From Rhodobacter sp. (GTDB lineage: Bacteria > Pseudomonadota > Alphaproteobacteria > Rhodobacterales > Rhodobacteraceae), in NCBI GenBank assembly GCA_003536295.1, contig DPZQ01000091.1, forward strand, positions 1-8,015: a DNA stretch of 8,015 bases, given 5' to 3'. Within the stretch, counting starts at the first letter, position 1; each line of letters begins with the position of its first letter. Positions 1-6,227 of this stretch are shown piece after piece. The translations under genes were made by a program, and so were the position numbers. Under the pieces are notes generated by a model. That model was given only the letters and a program-made list of their open reading frames with translations. It did no database searches and was not told the origin of the DNA.

Positions 1-299
1 CCAAACCAAAGGGCGGCAGCCATGGATAGGGCTGCACGGGGGTCTTGGACGACGATCAGGGCTGCGCCCGCCTCCTCAACCATGGCTTGCACTTTTGTGG
101 CCCCTTGGGCATCAATTAGAATTGCAGCGGCTCCATTTTTAAGCGCCATTGGCACGAAATCCGCACCGTGCGCTGTCAGACCCTGAAGGGCTGCGAAAAG
201 ATGACCCTGCGCCACAAGTCGGCTGTCGACACTTAGGCCTGTGACCATCACAGATTTGCGGTCTTTGGCGGTCAGCCCCAGCTCTGTTAGCAGTTTCAT
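1..299 (-). CDS. murE: MurE, UDP-N-acetylmuramoyl-tripeptide synthetase, N-terminal part (cut by left edge)
   Basis: Only the first 99 codons are present; the gene runs off the left end. The family adds the third residue (normally meso-diaminopimelate in Gram-negatives) to UDP-MurNAc-L-Ala-D-Glu in the cytoplasm, using ATP. The visible part is the N-terminal UDP-substrate-binding domain of Mur ligases. It shows the stretch VTGLSVDSRLVAQGHLFAAL at about residues 19-38, with the conserved DSR and the G-x-LF-A-L pattern, then AHGADFVPMALKNGAAAIL. The ATP-binding GTNGKT loop and the central domain lie outside the window, so ligase activity cannot be checked. The ATG at 299 is chosen because it is preceded by AAGGA about 10 bases upstream, and an in-frame stop (the ftsI TAG) lies only 27 bases further up. 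It follows ftsI in the dcw operon, and its order after ftsI supports murE over other Mur ligases. Confidence 0.9.
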   Translation of the reverse strand, partial: MKLLTELGLTAKDRKSVMVTGLSVDSRLVAQGHLFAALQGLTAHGADFVPMALKNGAAAILIDAQGATKVQAMVEEAGAALIVVQDPRAALSMAAALWF

Positions 300-326
300 G
301 AGCTGGTCATCCTTATCATTGACACC

Positions 327-2129
327 CTATTGGTTGATCGACCCGCTTATCACCGCTTTGACAACAGTTTCTTGTGCCAAGTCAAGGCCTGGCCGAAGCC
401 CCAACAAAGGCGCCACGCGGCGAATAATTTCGCCCGCGACGGGCACGGCCGTATAGCCCGCGGTGCGCCTTGGTTTGGGACCTGTGTTATCGACAGGCTC
501 ATCCAAGGTGACGATCAAAACATATTTGGGTTTATTGGCAGGAAACAAGCTTGCGAATGTGTTGATAACACGATTTTTATAATAGCCACCTTGCGGATTT
601 GGCTTGTCGGCGGTTCCGGTTTTACCTGCGACCTGATAGCCATCAACATCAGCAAATGTTGCGGTGCCGCGGGTGACCACGCCGCGCAACATGCCCACCG
701 CTTGGGCGGCGCTTTTTTCAGACAGGATGCGCGGCATATTTTCAAGAGGGTGATCGCGGAGCAATGAGGGTCGCACCAAAATGCCACCATTGGCAATGGT
801 TGAATAAGCCGCCGCCAAATGGAGCGGGCTGGTCGCAATCCCATGTCCGTAAGAGGCGGTGATGGTGGTGATTTCAGACCAGTTTTTGGGCACCAAAGGA
901 TAGGTGCCGCGCGCCTCGGACAGTTCAACCGGGCTGAGATCTAAAAGGCCAAGCGACTGCAAAAACGCTTTTTGACGTTCGGCACCAATTTCAAGAGCAA
1001 TATGCGCCGTCCCAACATTTGAGGATTTTGCAATCACATCCGCTACAGACAAAAGGGGGCCGTAGTTCTTTCCCTCATATTCACTGATCCGAAAGCGGCC
1101 CCAAGTCATGGGCGCGTCGGCGTCAACCATCGTGTCGGGGGTGACCAAGCCCAGCTCAAGCGCTTGGGCAACAGCAAAGATTTTGAAAGTCGAGCCCAGC
1201 TCATAAACCCCTTGCACGGCGCGGTTGAAAAGCGGGCTTAACGCAGGATCATTGCCCAAGATTGGGCGCGGACGGTCGTTGGGATCAAAATCAGGCAAAG
1301 AGACCAGACTGATCACTTCCCCCGTATCCACATCCATCAAAACCGCCGCGGCTCCTTTGGCGTCCAGCATTGTCATCCCCGAAGCCAAAACCTCGGCCAC
1401 GGCGTCTTGCACGGTCAAATCAATGGACAAGGCCACGGGCTGATTGCTTAAACTTGGGTCACGCAAACTGCTATCTAGCGCATATTCCAGACCCGCCATA
1501 CCAATGACTTGGGCCGCATTCACGCCTTCTTGGCCAAAGCTGGCCCCGCCTAAAATATGTGCGGCAAGGCGCCCATTGGGGTAAAGGCGCATCTCGCGCG
1601 GACCAAACAGCAAGCCCGGATCTCCAATATCATGCACCGCTTGCATCTGCTCGGGCGATAAGACTTTGCGCAGCCATAAAAAATTGCGCCCGTCGGTAAA
1701 ACGGCGCTCAAGATCAGCGACTTTGAAATCTGAAAAAATCAGAGCCAGCTCTTTGGCCACACGCACAGGGTCGATCATATCTTTGGGGTGAGCGTAAAGT
1801 GCATGGGTCACCATATTGGTGGCCAGCATTCGCCCGTTGCGGTCGGTCAGATCAGCGCGACCTGCTGAAATGCCGCTTTCCGCACCTGCAAGACGCGGCT
1901 CAACCGGCTCCGAGGCGGCCAACATCCCCATACGAACTACAATCGTGGCAAAGGCCGCAAAAAACGCCAGCGCCAAAACCGCCAACCGCAATTGCGAACG
2001 CCCCTTGGTGCTTTCGCGCATTATATCATGGCGCTTGGCTAGATTGTCGCGCTCGATCATGTCGGGGTTTTGCCCCGCTTGGCGGGCCAAAAGAATCTGG
2101 GCTAGGGGGCGCAAGGGTGTGCGGATCAT
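327..2129 (-). CDS. ftsI: FtsI / PBP3, septal peptidoglycan transpeptidase
   Basis: A 600-residue class B penicillin-binding protein that cross-links septal peptidoglycan in the periplasm as part of the divisome, working with FtsW. The order is: a basic cytoplasmic tail of about 46 residues, one membrane anchor at about 48-66 (LRLAVLALAFFAAFATIVV), a PBP dimerisation domain at about 85-235 (RADLTDRNGR at 91-100), and a transpeptidase domain at about 255-575. All three active-site motifs are intact: S313-T-F-K316 (nucleophile and general base), S369-S-N371, and K503-T-G505 in GKTGTADKP. The start ATG overlaps the ftsL stop as ATGA, with GGAG about 10 bases upstream, inside ftsL. Later in-frame ATGs (residues 24 and 37) are possible, but the tail from residue 1 resembles family members I recall. 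Length is normal for FtsI. No lesion is seen. Confidence 0.97.
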   Translation of the reverse strand: MIRTPLRPLAQILLARQAGQNPDMIERDNLAKRHDIMRESTKGRSQLRLAVLALAFFAAFATIVVRMGMLAASEPVEPRLAGAESGISAGRADLTDRNGRMLATNMVTHALYAHPKDMIDPVRVAKELALIFSDFKVADLERRFTDGRNFLWLRKVLSPEQMQAVHDIGDPGLLFGPREMRLYPNGRLAAHILGGASFGQEGVNAAQVIGMAGLEYALDSSLRDPSLSNQPVALSIDLTVQDAVAEVLASGMTMLDAKGAAAVLMDVDTGEVISLVSLPDFDPNDRPRPILGNDPALSPLFNRAVQGVYELGSTFKIFAVAQALELGLVTPDTMVDADAPMTWGRFRISEYEGKNYGPLLSVADVIAKSSNVGTAHIALEIGAERQKAFLQSLGLLDLSPVELSEARGTYPLVPKNWSEITTITASYGHGIATSPLHLAAAYSTIANGGILVRPSLLRDHPLENMPRILSEKSAAQAVGMLRGVVTRGTATFADVDGYQVAGKTGTADKPNPQGGYYKNRVINTFASLFPANKPKYVLIVTLDEPVDNTGPKPRRTAGYTAVPVAGEIIRRVAPLLGLRPGLDLAQETVVKAVISGSINQ

Positions 2130-2503
2130 GGTTTTGGTGCTCCAACCTCGGTTGGGGCTGTTAGGGTTTGCAACTCGATCATATCCACGGTCATTTGCGA
2201 CATATCGGAAGGGGGCGCTTGATAAAGGGCCACACGCGCCAAATCGCCGAATTGGTCAGGGTTCATGGGTAAAAGCTGCAAACGGTCAAAGTTCAACGCG
2301 GTCAGGTCGCGCAGCCGTGCGGGGCGGTTCAAATAGGCCCATTCGGCTTTTTGCACAGAAATAGACTCGCGCAGATGGGCGATGTCTGCGCGCAAGACGT
2401 TGACTTCTTTCATACCATGCTGGGTCGCGTAATTTTCGCGATAGGCCCAAAAGGCCAAAGCCATGACGCAACAAAAGGTCAAAAGATAAAGTAATGGGCG
2501 CAT
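2126..2503 (-). CDS. ftsL: FtsL, divisome membrane protein
   Basis: A 125-residue bitopic membrane protein. A very short N-terminus is followed by a hydrophobic segment at about 4-20 (LLYLLTFCCVMALAFWA). A heptad-like helical stretch at about 30-58 then fits the FtsL/FtsB coiled coil that bridges FtsQ to the FtsW-FtsI synthase. The motif WAYLNRPARLRDL (about 55-67), followed by NFDRLQLLPM, is characteristic of alphaproteobacterial FtsL. The C-terminal tail is rich in Pro and Thr and looks poorly ordered. The ATG at 2503 shares one base with the rsmH stop (TAATG) and has AAGGA 8 bases upstream, which fixes the start. Its stop overlaps the ftsI start by 4 bases, so translation is probably coupled. 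FtsL is poorly conserved, so the call rests mainly on position, size, topology and that motif. Confidence 0.92.
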   Translation of the reverse strand: MRPLLYLLTFCCVMALAFWAYRENYATQHGMKEVNVLRADIAHLRESISVQKAEWAYLNRPARLRDLTALNFDRLQLLPMNPDQFGDLARVALYQAPPSDMSQMTVDMIELQTLTAPTEVGAPKP

Positions 2504-3510
2504 TAACGATATCCTTTCTTTGGCAATTGCGGCACGCCTAAATGGGCATAATCAATGGCCTGAGCTGCGGCCGCCGTGCGCCGCCCTGCCCGCAATTTAG
2601 CAGAGCGTGACCTAGGGTTTAGCGACAGCTCATCTGCATCCGCCGTAATGGCCGAGCGGTTGATCAGTTGATAGCGCGCTGTCTCCTCTGCGCGCGCGGG
2701 CGCATAGCGGTTTGACTGCGAATCGCGCCCTGCAGCCGCTTGAAAGTAGCGTTTTACAATGCGATCTTCGAGCGAATGAAAGGTCACAACCGCCAAAACT
2801 CCGTTTGGAGCCAAGGCGCGCTCGGCTGCGGCAAGCCCATCGGCCAGATCGGAAAATTCGGTATTCACAGCAATGCGCAAAGCCTGAAAGCTACGAGTGG
2901 CAGGGTGACTTTGATTTGGTTTGGGGCGCGGTAAACAGCCCGAGACAATGTCGGCAAGCTGCAAGGTCGAGGTGATGGCGCCGCGCACACGCGCAGCAAC
3001 GATAGCGCGCGCGACGCGACGCGATGCGCGCTCTTCGCCGTAGTGAAACAAAATATCGGCAAGCTGCGTTTCGTCTGCGCCATTTACCAGATCTGCGGCA
3101 CTTTCGCCCGATTGGCTCATGCGCATATCCAAAGGCCCGTCACGCATAAAGGAGAATCCGCGCTCGGCGAGGTCAAGCTGCATGGATGAGACACCCAAAT
3201 CCAGTACAATTCCATTTAATAAAACATCGCTATAACTGTCAAGCTGCGCAAAATTGCCCGCCTGAAGGCGCAAACGCGCACCATAGATGGGTAACCAATC
3301 TTGCGCCATCTCAAGCGCCAGCGGGTCACGATCAACGCCAATGACGGATGCCGCCCCCGCCTCTAGCAAGGCGCGCGCATAACCGCCTGCGCCAAAGGTG
3401 CCATCCAACCAATGCCCCGCAATCGGGCCTACTGTGTTCATAATTGAGCCAATTAGCACCGGAATGTGCGGTGCGCGATCGGGGTCTAGATCGCGGGGAG
3501 TTTTACTCAT
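2503..3510 (-). CDS. rsmH: RsmH (MraW), 16S rRNA m4C1402 N4-methyltransferase
   Basis: A 335-residue S-adenosylmethionine-dependent methyltransferase that methylates N4 of C1402 in the P-site region of 16S rRNA. Visible family signatures are HIPVLIGSIM (15-24), the SAM-binding glycine loop DGTFGAGGYARALLEAG (36-52), the acidic loop GVDRDP (58-63), LDLGVSSMQLD (103-113) followed by ERGFSFMRDGPLDMRM, the insert-domain motif ERASRRVARAIV (160-171), TRSFQALRIAVNTE (205-218) and VVTFHSLEDRIVKRYF (241-256). All are intact and the length is normal for the family. The ATG at 3510 overlaps the mraZ stop by 4 bases (ATGA). An AAGGGG lies about 15-20 bases upstream and is not ideally spaced, so re-initiation after mraZ is likely. 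The last residues end one base inside the ftsL start. Confidence 0.97.
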   Translation of the reverse strand: MSKTPRDLDPDRAPHIPVLIGSIMNTVGPIAGHWLDGTFGAGGYARALLEAGAASVIGVDRDPLALEMAQDWLPIYGARLRLQAGNFAQLDSYSDVLLNGIVLDLGVSSMQLDLAERGFSFMRDGPLDMRMSQSGESAADLVNGADETQLADILFHYGEERASRRVARAIVAARVRGAITSTLQLADIVSGCLPRPKPNQSHPATRSFQALRIAVNTEFSDLADGLAAAERALAPNGVLAVVTFHSLEDRIVKRYFQAAAGRDSQSNRYAPARAEETARYQLINRSAITADADELSLNPRSRSAKLRAGRRTAAAAQAIDYAHLGVPQLPKKGYR

Positions 3511-4046
3511 GCGCCATCTAGGGTAGCCCCTTCATGGGGCGGCAAAAGGGACAGAATATCTGAATCCGCCGAAAGTAAAGCCTGATCTGCCCGCGCCATC
3601 TCACCTAGGGCCTGATCATAGCGGCTCGATTTCCAGATTTGAAACGTATCAAGCGTGCCCGCAAAAATCGCTTCGACCCCTGATTTCAGATCATCAGGTG
3701 ACAGGGCAATTTTATCGCGGCCCTTAGCAGGTAAAACAATGCGACCATCTTCGTCGATCTCAACCGTCAGCGAGAGGGTAATCAAATTACGCTCAAGTAA
3801 ACGGCGGGCTTGGCTGCCACGCGGCAGGCGGGCGATCTGCCCCTCAAGCCGCTGCATCTCAATGACTGTGTAACATTCTAAAAAGTCACGCCGCTCATCG
3901 CCGTACACCAGCACAAAACGCGGGCGGTTTGAGGTGGCAAAATTAGGATCCCCCGCCTCCAAGACACGACGAAAAGGCGCTGGGATCGAAACCCGCGCTT
4001 TGTTGTCAACCCTTTGGTTGAATTCGCCTCTGAATGCCTCCGACAC
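3507..4046 (-). CDS. mraZ: MraZ, SpoVT/AbrB-type DNA-binding regulator of the dcw cluster (GTG start)
   Basis: A 179-residue protein with the two tandem AbrB/SpoVT halves of MraZ. The first is near residues 5-24 (FRGEFNQRVDNKARVSIPAP), the second near 96-106 (EIDEDGRIVLP), joined by the helical RRLLERNLITLS stretch. MraZ proteins form ring oligomers, bind repeated GTGGG-type sites, and repress their own operon in enterobacteria. The frame is open upstream to 4160, but the family-like sequence begins at about residue 4. The GTG at 4046 is preceded by AGGG at an 8-base spacing, so I start there. The longer version would include the terminator stem of the leader as codons. Residues 115-123 (SPDDLKSGV) form a slightly long linker before the conserved EAIFAGTLDTFQIW. 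It is first gene of the operon, 41 bases after the leader terminator. Confidence 0.93.
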   Translation of the reverse strand: MSEAFRGEFNQRVDNKARVSIPAPFRRVLEAGDPNFATSNRPRFVLVYGDERRDFLECYTVIEMQRLEGQIARLPRGSQARRLLERNLITLSLTVEIDEDGRIVLPAKGRDKIALSPDDLKSGVEAIFAGTLDTFQIWKSSRYDQALGEMARADQALLSADSDILSLLPPHEGATLDGA

Positions 4047-4089
4047 GATGCCGCCCTGTCTTGCAAGCGCCCCTAGCCTGCTTAAATTG

Positions 4090-4130
4090 AAAACGGCGGA
4101 TTGTGCGGCTGCCACTGCCCACTCCGCCGT
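4090..4130 (-). terminator. Intrinsic terminator inside the mraZ leader
   Basis: Read on the minus strand, ACGGCGGA (4130-4123) pairs perfectly with TCCGCCGT (4100-4093) and is followed by a U tract (four T, 4093-4090, then CAATTT). The 22-nt loop can fold further by GTG/CAC and GGC/GCC pairs, giving one long GC-rich hairpin. It lies between the promoter and mraZ, so it must be an attenuator or partial terminator that lets some transcription through to the essential downstream genes. Confidence 0.85.
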
Positions 4131-4149
4131 CAAGCCCCAATTCGGGTAT

Positions 4150-4190
4150 CCACTGCGCATCTACTCCGGGGAAGAAGGCCCGCGCAGTGG
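4150..4190 (-). repeat. Perfect 9-bp inverted repeat in the mraZ leader
   Basis: CCACTGCGC (4150-4158) and GCGCAGTGG (4182-4190) are exact reverse complements with a 23-base spacer, which itself contains a CCC/GGG pairing. One more flanking pair extends the stem through a G-T wobble. In the minus-strand leader RNA this forms the stem just upstream of the terminator. On the plus strand it is followed by TTTTT and so also looks like a terminator, but no plus-strand gene leads into it. An RNA-structure role in the leader is therefore preferred. Confidence 0.7.
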
Positions 4191-4291
4191 GTTTTTAAGA
4201 TGGTGGCAGTGCCTGTATGTAACCTGCCCAGTCGGGTCTTGATGCCCTTAAATTTGAACCTGCCATCATCTTACTTTTAAGATGCCATGGG

Positions 4292-4320
4292 ATTTCATGG
4301 AACGCAAACCTTTTTTTCAA
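4292..4320 (-). promoter_or_regulatory. Probable dcw/UpsM promoter
   Basis: On the minus strand TTGAAA (4320-4315) and TGAAAT (4297-4292) are separated by exactly 17 bases, with an A/T-rich tract directly upstream that could act as an UP element. The predicted start near 4284-4286 gives a leader of about 240 nt and places the 5' hairpin at the very beginning of the RNA. The CCAT preceding the -10 region also leaves a heat-shock sigma (RpoH-type) promoter possible. Weak or atypical -10; the start site is inferred. Confidence 0.5.
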
Positions 4321-4484
4321 AAAACTAGCGCTATTTAATATTATAATAGAAAAATACAGACTATTTTCAAGAAAAAATTACAAGCATTAAACGTAATATA
4401 TGATTATATTACAAATACTTAAATTAAAAGTCAAAGATTTTCCCATTATTTCCCAGAAATCTATTAAATATGTAGGTTTTAGGA
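4311..4484. other. AT-rich intergenic stretch
   Basis: Base composition shifts sharply here. By eye roughly four fifths of the bases are A or T, with several runs of five to seven A or T, against GC-rich sequence on both sides. It lies directly upstream of the dcw promoter, so an UP element or bent or nucleoid-protein-bound DNA is plausible. It could also be a remnant of foreign DNA. No repeat ends, tRNA or integrase was seen. Confidence 0.6.
4340..4370 (-). promoter_or_regulatory. Alternative upstream promoter for the dcw leader
   Basis: A perfect TATAAT (minus strand 4345-4340) lies 19 bases downstream of TTGAAA (4370-4365). Spacing is longer than ideal, and such motifs arise easily in this AT-rich stretch. 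If used, transcription would start near 4333 and the leader would be about 290 nt. Confidence 0.25.
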
Positions 4485-4600
4485 TTAAAGCACTCACCAA
4501 AGCGCCAGACATGCCGCTGAGGCGGTACAAAAAGCAAGAGCTCGCCAAAATATTGGCCGTTCTTGATTTAAATCATAATTATTTTAGACCAGAAACTTAG
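4400..4600 (+). CDS. Doubtful small ORF, unknown
   Basis: An open frame of 66 codons between mraZ and mrp, the only plus-strand frame of any size in this intergenic region. The predicted product is basic, with no membrane segment, signal peptide or motif I recognise. Its first half lies in the AT-rich stretch and is full of Ile, Lys and Leu, as expected from random AT-rich DNA. The second half (from MPLRRYKKQELAKILAVLDL) has ordinary base composition and could be an amphipathic helix. There is no convincing ribosome-binding site before the ATG. It may be chance, or a worn remnant of a longer gene. I do not assign a function. Confidence 0.15.
   Translation: MIILQILKLKVKDFPIISQKSIKYVGFRIKALTKAPDMPLRRYKKQELAKILAVLDLNHNYFRPET
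4563..4576. promoter_or_regulatory. FNR/FnrL-box-like palindrome
   Basis: TTGAT-TTAA-ATCAT matches the FNR-family consensus TTGAT-N4-ATCAA at nine of ten defined positions, and contains a perfect 12-base palindrome (4564-4575). It lies 70 bases downstream of the mrp stop and about 240 bases upstream of the proposed dcw promoter, too far for normal FNR activation. No recognisable gene begins beside it, so it may be a chance match in AT-rich DNA. Confidence 0.25.
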
Positions 4601-4645
4601 GTTCAGCACGCATTTTCAGACCTGTCCCGCGCAATCCCATCCAGT

Positions 4646-5743
4646 CTAAGCCATACCACCTGCAATCAGTCTTTTTGCCAAATGCGCATATGCTTCTGCC
4701 ATCACACTGTCGCCCGCCGCAATAGGCGTGCCATTATCGCCCGCAAGTCGCGTGTCTAAATCTAAGGGCAAGGCCCCTAAGAAGGGCAGACCTAGACGCT
4801 CGGCCTCTTGCACAACACCGCCATGGCCAAAGATATGGGCCTCATTCCCGCATTCGGGGCAAATATAATGCGACATATTCTCGATCAAGCCAAGAACAGG
4901 TGTCTTGAGCTTTTGAAACATATCCAAGGCTTTGCGCGCGTCCAGCAAGGCCACATCTTGAGGGGTCGAGACGACGATTGCTCCCGTTAATTCGGTGCGC
5001 TGACAAAGTGTCAGCTGAATGTCGCCCGTGCCAGGTGGCAGGTCGATCAGCAAAATATCAAGCTGGCCCCATTGCACTTGTGTCAAAAGTTGTTGCAAGG
5101 CCCCCATGATCATTGGGCCTCGCCAGATCACCGCCTCATCAGCCTTGAGCATCAAGCCGATCGACATCACCGTCACCCCATGCGCCTGCAGGGGGATGAT
5201 GATCTTGCCGTCGGGGCTTGCGGGACGCTGCGAGACACCCATCATGCGCGGCTGGCTGGGCCCGTAAATATCAGCATCCAAAAGCCCCACGCGCCGCCCC
5301 TGACGCGCTAAAGCCACCGCAAGGTTAGACGAGACGGTGGACTTACCAACCCCCCCCTTCCCCGAGGCAATGGCGATAATATGGTCAACCCCCGTCACCC
5401 GCGCAGCCCCACCCACCTGTGGCGTGGGGTGTTGGCCAATTTTAAGCGCAGGGGGCGCTCCAGCAGACGCGGGCGCCTTGGCGGCGGGTGCCGTTGGCCC
5501 ATGCGCTGTAAAGACCAGCTGCACCGACTGTACGCCCGCGGCGGCCGTTAAAAGCGCTGTGATCTGATCTTTCAAAAGTACGTAAAGGCGGGCTTGCTCT
5601 GACGTGGGAGCTTCAACCACGAAACGCACCAGACCGTCGGTCACATCAAGGGCACGAATCACATCGCGGCTCACCAAGGTTCCACCATCGGGTAAAGCGA
5701 CCGTATCCAATAAAGCCAAAACATATTCGCGACTTAGGGGCAT
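4646..5743 (-). CDS. mrp: Mrp/ApbC, P-loop ATPase Fe-S cluster carrier
   Basis: A 365-residue cytoplasmic protein of the Mrp/NBP35 family, which binds a bridging 4Fe-4S cluster at a dimer interface and passes it to apoproteins. The N-terminal MIP18/DUF59-like domain covers about residues 1-80. An Ala/Pro-rich linker follows at about 82-115, then the ATPase domain. That domain has the deviant Walker A SGKGGVGKST (127-136, including the signature lysine K129), DADIYGPSQPRMMG (156-169), the Walker B-like DLPPGTGD (234-241), and the cluster-binding C295-P-E-C298. All key residues are present. The ATG at 5743 has AAGGA 7 bases upstream. Another ATG four bases earlier is out of frame. A weak promoter-like pair, TTGCAG (5816-5811) and TTATTT 17 bases on, may serve it. 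It is transcribed alone, divergent from the DUF1127 gene. No clear terminator follows it. Confidence 0.95.
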   Translation of the reverse strand: MPLSREYVLALLDTVALPDGGTLVSRDVIRALDVTDGLVRFVVEAPTSEQARLYVLLKDQITALLTAAAGVQSVQLVFTAHGPTAPAAKAPASAGAPPALKIGQHPTPQVGGAARVTGVDHIIAIASGKGGVGKSTVSSNLAVALARQGRRVGLLDADIYGPSQPRMMGVSQRPASPDGKIIIPLQAHGVTVMSIGLMLKADEAVIWRGPMIMGALQQLLTQVQWGQLDILLIDLPPGTGDIQLTLCQRTELTGAIVVSTPQDVALLDARKALDMFQKLKTPVLGLIENMSHYICPECGNEAHIFGHGGVVQEAERLGLPFLGALPLDLDTRLAGDNGTPIAAGDSVMAEAYAHLAKRLIAGGMA

Positions 5744-5840
5744 TCATAAATCCTTTATATTCATTGCAGAAATGGGTGTTTTTGGGCAAATAACAAGGTC
5801 GTTTTTCACGCTGCAATATTTTTAGGCGAAATTTTGAGGC

Positions 5841-5897
5841 CTTGACCGGAATCCGTCAGTCAAGCCATGCACTTGCTGCATAGCAGCATTGATCAAT
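5841..5897. repeat. Cluster of palindromes in the mrp-DUF1127 divergent region
   Basis: Three short symmetric elements lie within 57 bases: CTTGAC/GTCAAG with a 12-base spacer (5841-5864); TGCTGC-ATA-GCAGCA (5874-5888); and the palindrome ATTGATCAAT (5888-5897). They sit just upstream of the proposed DUF1127 promoter and between two divergent genes, so operator sites for one or both are plausible. No regulator can be named from them. The 255-base gap 5744-5998 holds no other candidate gene. Confidence 0.4.
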
Positions 5898-5904
5898 CAG
5901 TGGA

Positions 5905-5933
5905 TTGTGCGCACGCAGCAATAGCGACATATT
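5905..5933 (+). promoter_or_regulatory. Probable promoter of DUF1127-CcsR unit
   Basis: TTGTGC (5905-5910) and CATATT (5928-5933) are 17 bases apart, giving a start near 5940 and a 5' UTR of about 59 nt. The TTG ... CATAT pattern resembles the RpoHI/RpoHII promoters that drive the related sRNA cluster in Rhodobacter, but the -35 is weak and the match is by eye. Confidence 0.4.
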
Positions 5934-5998
5934 AAACCCATCCAAAGATAAAACGCAATCCGGCGTACAACCTAACGATAAGAAAGAAAAAGGTAATT

Positions 5999-6223
5999 AT
6001 GGCATTTGTACAATCAACTCATGTAGCTAATTTTGGCATTTATGATCGTTTGAGCGCTGCACTAAGCTCCGTCAAAGTGGCCCTGCAACGCCGAGCCATT
6101 TTCTCGCAAACGATCCGTGAACTGCAAAACCTAAGCAACCGCGAATTGGCAGACATCGGCATCAACCGCACAGACATTCATCGCATCGCGATGGACGCGG
6201 CTTTTGGCCCAAACTTAAAATAG
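5999..6223 (+). CDS. ccaF1: DUF1127 small protein, probable CcaF1-type RNA-binding factor
   Basis: A 74-residue basic protein. Residues 1-37 are variable. Residues 38-64 carry the DUF1127 (YjiS-like) signature, with RELQNLSNRELADIGINR at 40-57 and DIHRIA just after. In Rhodobacter sphaeroides a DUF1127 protein of this size, CcaF1, is encoded immediately upstream of the CcsR sRNAs, co-transcribed with them, and binds RNA during sRNA maturation and turnover. Here the same order holds: the first CCUCCUCCC motif begins 15 bases after the stop codon. The ATG at 5999 follows AAAAAGG with a 5-base spacer. No signal peptide or membrane segment is seen. Family membership is secure. The CcaF1 name rests on the linked RNAs, since Rhodobacteraceae carry several DUF1127 paralogues. 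Confidence 0.85.
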   Translation: MAFVQSTHVANFGIYDRLSAALSSVKVALQRRAIFSQTIRELQNLSNRELADIGINRTDIHRIAMDAAFGPNLK

Positions 6224-6227
6224 AATA

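Larger units (their letters stand above)
4088..4286 (-). ncRNA. upsM: UpsM-like leader sRNA of the dcw operon
   Basis: The dcw leader is about 240 nt long, unlike the short one in E. coli, and ends in a strong intrinsic terminator 41 bases before mraZ. In Rhodobacter sphaeroides the same position yields UpsM, an abundant sRNA of roughly 200 nt made by premature termination in the mraZ 5' UTR. The size predicted here, from the -10 at 4292-4297 to the U tract near 4090, is about 199 nt. Visible structure along the transcript is: a 5' hairpin CAUCUUA-AAAG-UAAGAUG (4284-4267); a GGCAG/CUGCC pairing (4228-4224 with 4209-4205); a 9-bp stem CCACUGCGC/GCGCAGUGG (4190-4182 with 4158-4150); then the terminator. 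Both ends are inferred and primary sequence was not compared with UpsM. The presence of a terminated leader RNA is better supported than its name. Confidence 0.75.

Noticed and set aside
330..767. Plus-strand open frame opposite ftsI, and similar long frames opposite mrp and uvrD
   Set aside because: These are antisense shadows of strongly conserved genes with no family motifs or ribosome-binding sites.
4099..4133. mraZ promoter using TTGACG (minus strand 4133-4128)
   Set aside because: The only AT-rich -10-like hexamer is 22-23 bases away, and the TTGACG overlaps the first arm of the terminator stem.
4047..4160. N-terminal extension of MraZ from an upstream ATG at 4160
   Set aside because: The extra 38 codons run through the leader terminator stem, show no family similarity, and the GTG at 4046 has a well-spaced ribosome-binding site right before the conserved domain.
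4150..4196. Plus-strand intrinsic terminator formed by the 9-bp inverted repeat and TTTTT
   Set aside because: No plus-strand gene or promoter lies upstream; the same repeat is better explained as a stem in the minus-strand leader RNA.
5888..5897. FNR box in ATTGATCAAT
   Set aside because: The half-sites TTGAT and ATCAA overlap here instead of being separated by four bases, so it is only a short palindrome.
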